6,583 nucleotides of DNA. It comes from Planctomycetes bacterium GWF2_50_10. Lineage in GTDB: Bacteria; Planctomycetota; Phycisphaerae; Sedimentisphaerales; GWF2-50-10. The notes beneath the pieces were generated by a model. The model ran no database searches, was not told the origin of the DNA, and was given only the letters and a program-made list of their open reading frames with translations. Below are positions 5,942 to 6,583 of the stretch, one piece after another (the stretch's first letter is position 1; each line of letters begins with the position of its first letter). The position numbers and the translations under genes are program-made. The DNA lies in assembly GCA_001824635.1 (NCBI GenBank), contig MHYB01000096.1, positions 1,216-7,798 on the forward strand, read 5' to 3'.

Positions 5942-6583
5942 ATTCCACCTGTCCTTCTTTGGCCCAGTATTTTGGCAGGATTTCTTTGAGCTTGTTTTTG
6001 GCCAAGTCCATATCGGGCTTTATGCCGGTTTGGTGCATTACAGATGTCATTTCGACGCCGTCAAGGCCGCATGGCACGATTGTTTTGAAAATGTCCAGCT
6101 CGTTGGAGAAGTTTATGGCCATGCCGTGGAAAGTAACGTGCCTGGAAACGCGGACGCCGATGGATGCGATTTTTCGATCACTTACCCAAAGGCCGGGAAA
6201 GCCGGTCTTTTGCTGTGCCTGGACGTCAAAGGCGGCCAGAAGCTCGATACCGATGGCTTCAAGCTGCCTGATGTACTCGGTGATGCCAAGGCCAAGTTCG
6301 TCAAGGCCGAGTATAGGGTAAAAGACGAGTTGGCCGGGGTTATGGGCGGTGGCGCCGCCGCCCCTGCGGATTGGTACCAAATCGATGTTCTTGGCTGCGA
6401 AATCCGCTTCGGAGACCAGCAGCTTGTTCATTGATTCCCTGGCGCCAAGGGTGACAACTGGGGTGTGCTCAACCAGTATAACCGTATCGGGAATCTTGCC
6501 CTGAGAACGGTGATTGACCAGAATCATCTGGAATTGCAGCATTTTATCGTACGGCTTTAGGCCGCAATCGTAAATACGGAGCA
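5928..6583 (-). CDS. lipB: Octanoyl-[ACP]:protein N-octanoyltransferase (start just beyond window)
   Basis: Transfers octanoate from acyl carrier protein to lipoyl domains, the first step of endogenous lipoyl synthesis; LipA acts next. The frame stays open to the window edge. The residues before the first internal ATG (6540-6542) read LRIYDCGLKPYDK, matching the LG.xPY motif at the LipB N-terminus, so that ATG is not the start. The last two window bases supply TG of a codon whose first base is outside, possibly the true start codon (about 218 residues total, as in the family). VEHTPVVTLG, RRGGGATAHNPGQLVFYP, DRKIASIGVR and VPCGLDGVEM are family blocks. The catalytic Lys and Cys are K124 and C158 counted from the internal Met; adding the 14 upstream codons gives 138 and 172, near E. 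coli K135 and C169. HNPGQ replaces the more common HGPGQ. Confidence 0.96.
   Translation of the reverse strand, partial: LRIYDCGLKPYDKMLQFQMILVNHRSQGKIPDTVILVEHTPVVTLGARESMNKLLVSEADFAAKNIDLVPIRRGGGATAHNPGQLVFYPILGLDELGLGITEYIRQLEAIGIELLAAFDVQAQQKTGFPGLWVSDRKIASIGVRVSRHVTFHGMAINFSNELDIFKTIVPCGLDGVEMTSVMHQTGIKPDMDLAKNKLKEILPKYWAKEGQVEYGSK

Overview
The window is an ordinary bacterial chromosome segment. Every gene that can be supported lies on the minus strand, so transcription runs from high to low coordinates. In that order the genes are: lipB (5' end cut by the window), lipA, a small DUF485/YjcH-like membrane protein, an ActP-like sodium:solute symporter, an exported PD40 beta-propeller protein, and the N-terminal third of valS, which runs off the low-coordinate edge. 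Shine-Dalgarno sequences and sigma-70-type promoters are easy to see. Base composition is moderate, with no region of clearly foreign composition. I cannot name the organism. The exported PD40 protein with a helical tail and the long ActP variant would fit a Planctomycetota/PVC or similar Gram-negative lineage, but that is a weak inference.

Layout. 5928-6583 and 5090-5941: lipB and lipA overlap by 14 nt and together make the endogenous lipoyl cofactor (octanoyl transfer, then sulfur insertion). 4924-5089: a 166-nt spacer with a GTGA-N6-TCAC palindrome just before the next gene. 4618-4923 and 2636-4618: the DUF485 protein and the symporter form a coupled pair with a TAATG stop/start overlap. 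This is the same arrangement as yjcH-actP of Escherichia coli, but no acs gene is present here. The pair ends at a textbook intrinsic terminator (2582-2613). 1257-2483: the PD40 protein has its own near-consensus promoter and a strong ribosome binding site. 969-1256: a 288-nt spacer holding a short-period GTGC/GAAGTG repeat cluster, a REP-like hairpin and the valS promoter. 1-968: the N-terminal part of valyl-tRNA synthetase.

How the genes relate. lipB-lipA supplies cofactor to 2-oxoacid dehydrogenase and glycine-cleavage complexes. The symporter pair probably imports acetate or another short monocarboxylate. No terminator was seen between lipA and the symporter pair, so read-through is possible. 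PD40 and valS appear to be separate transcription units. I did not find a convincing new multi-gene system. The items most worth a second look are the large extra-cytoplasmic insertion in the symporter, the repeat cluster beside the valS promoter, the CRP/FNR-like palindrome, and the PD40 protein of unknown role.
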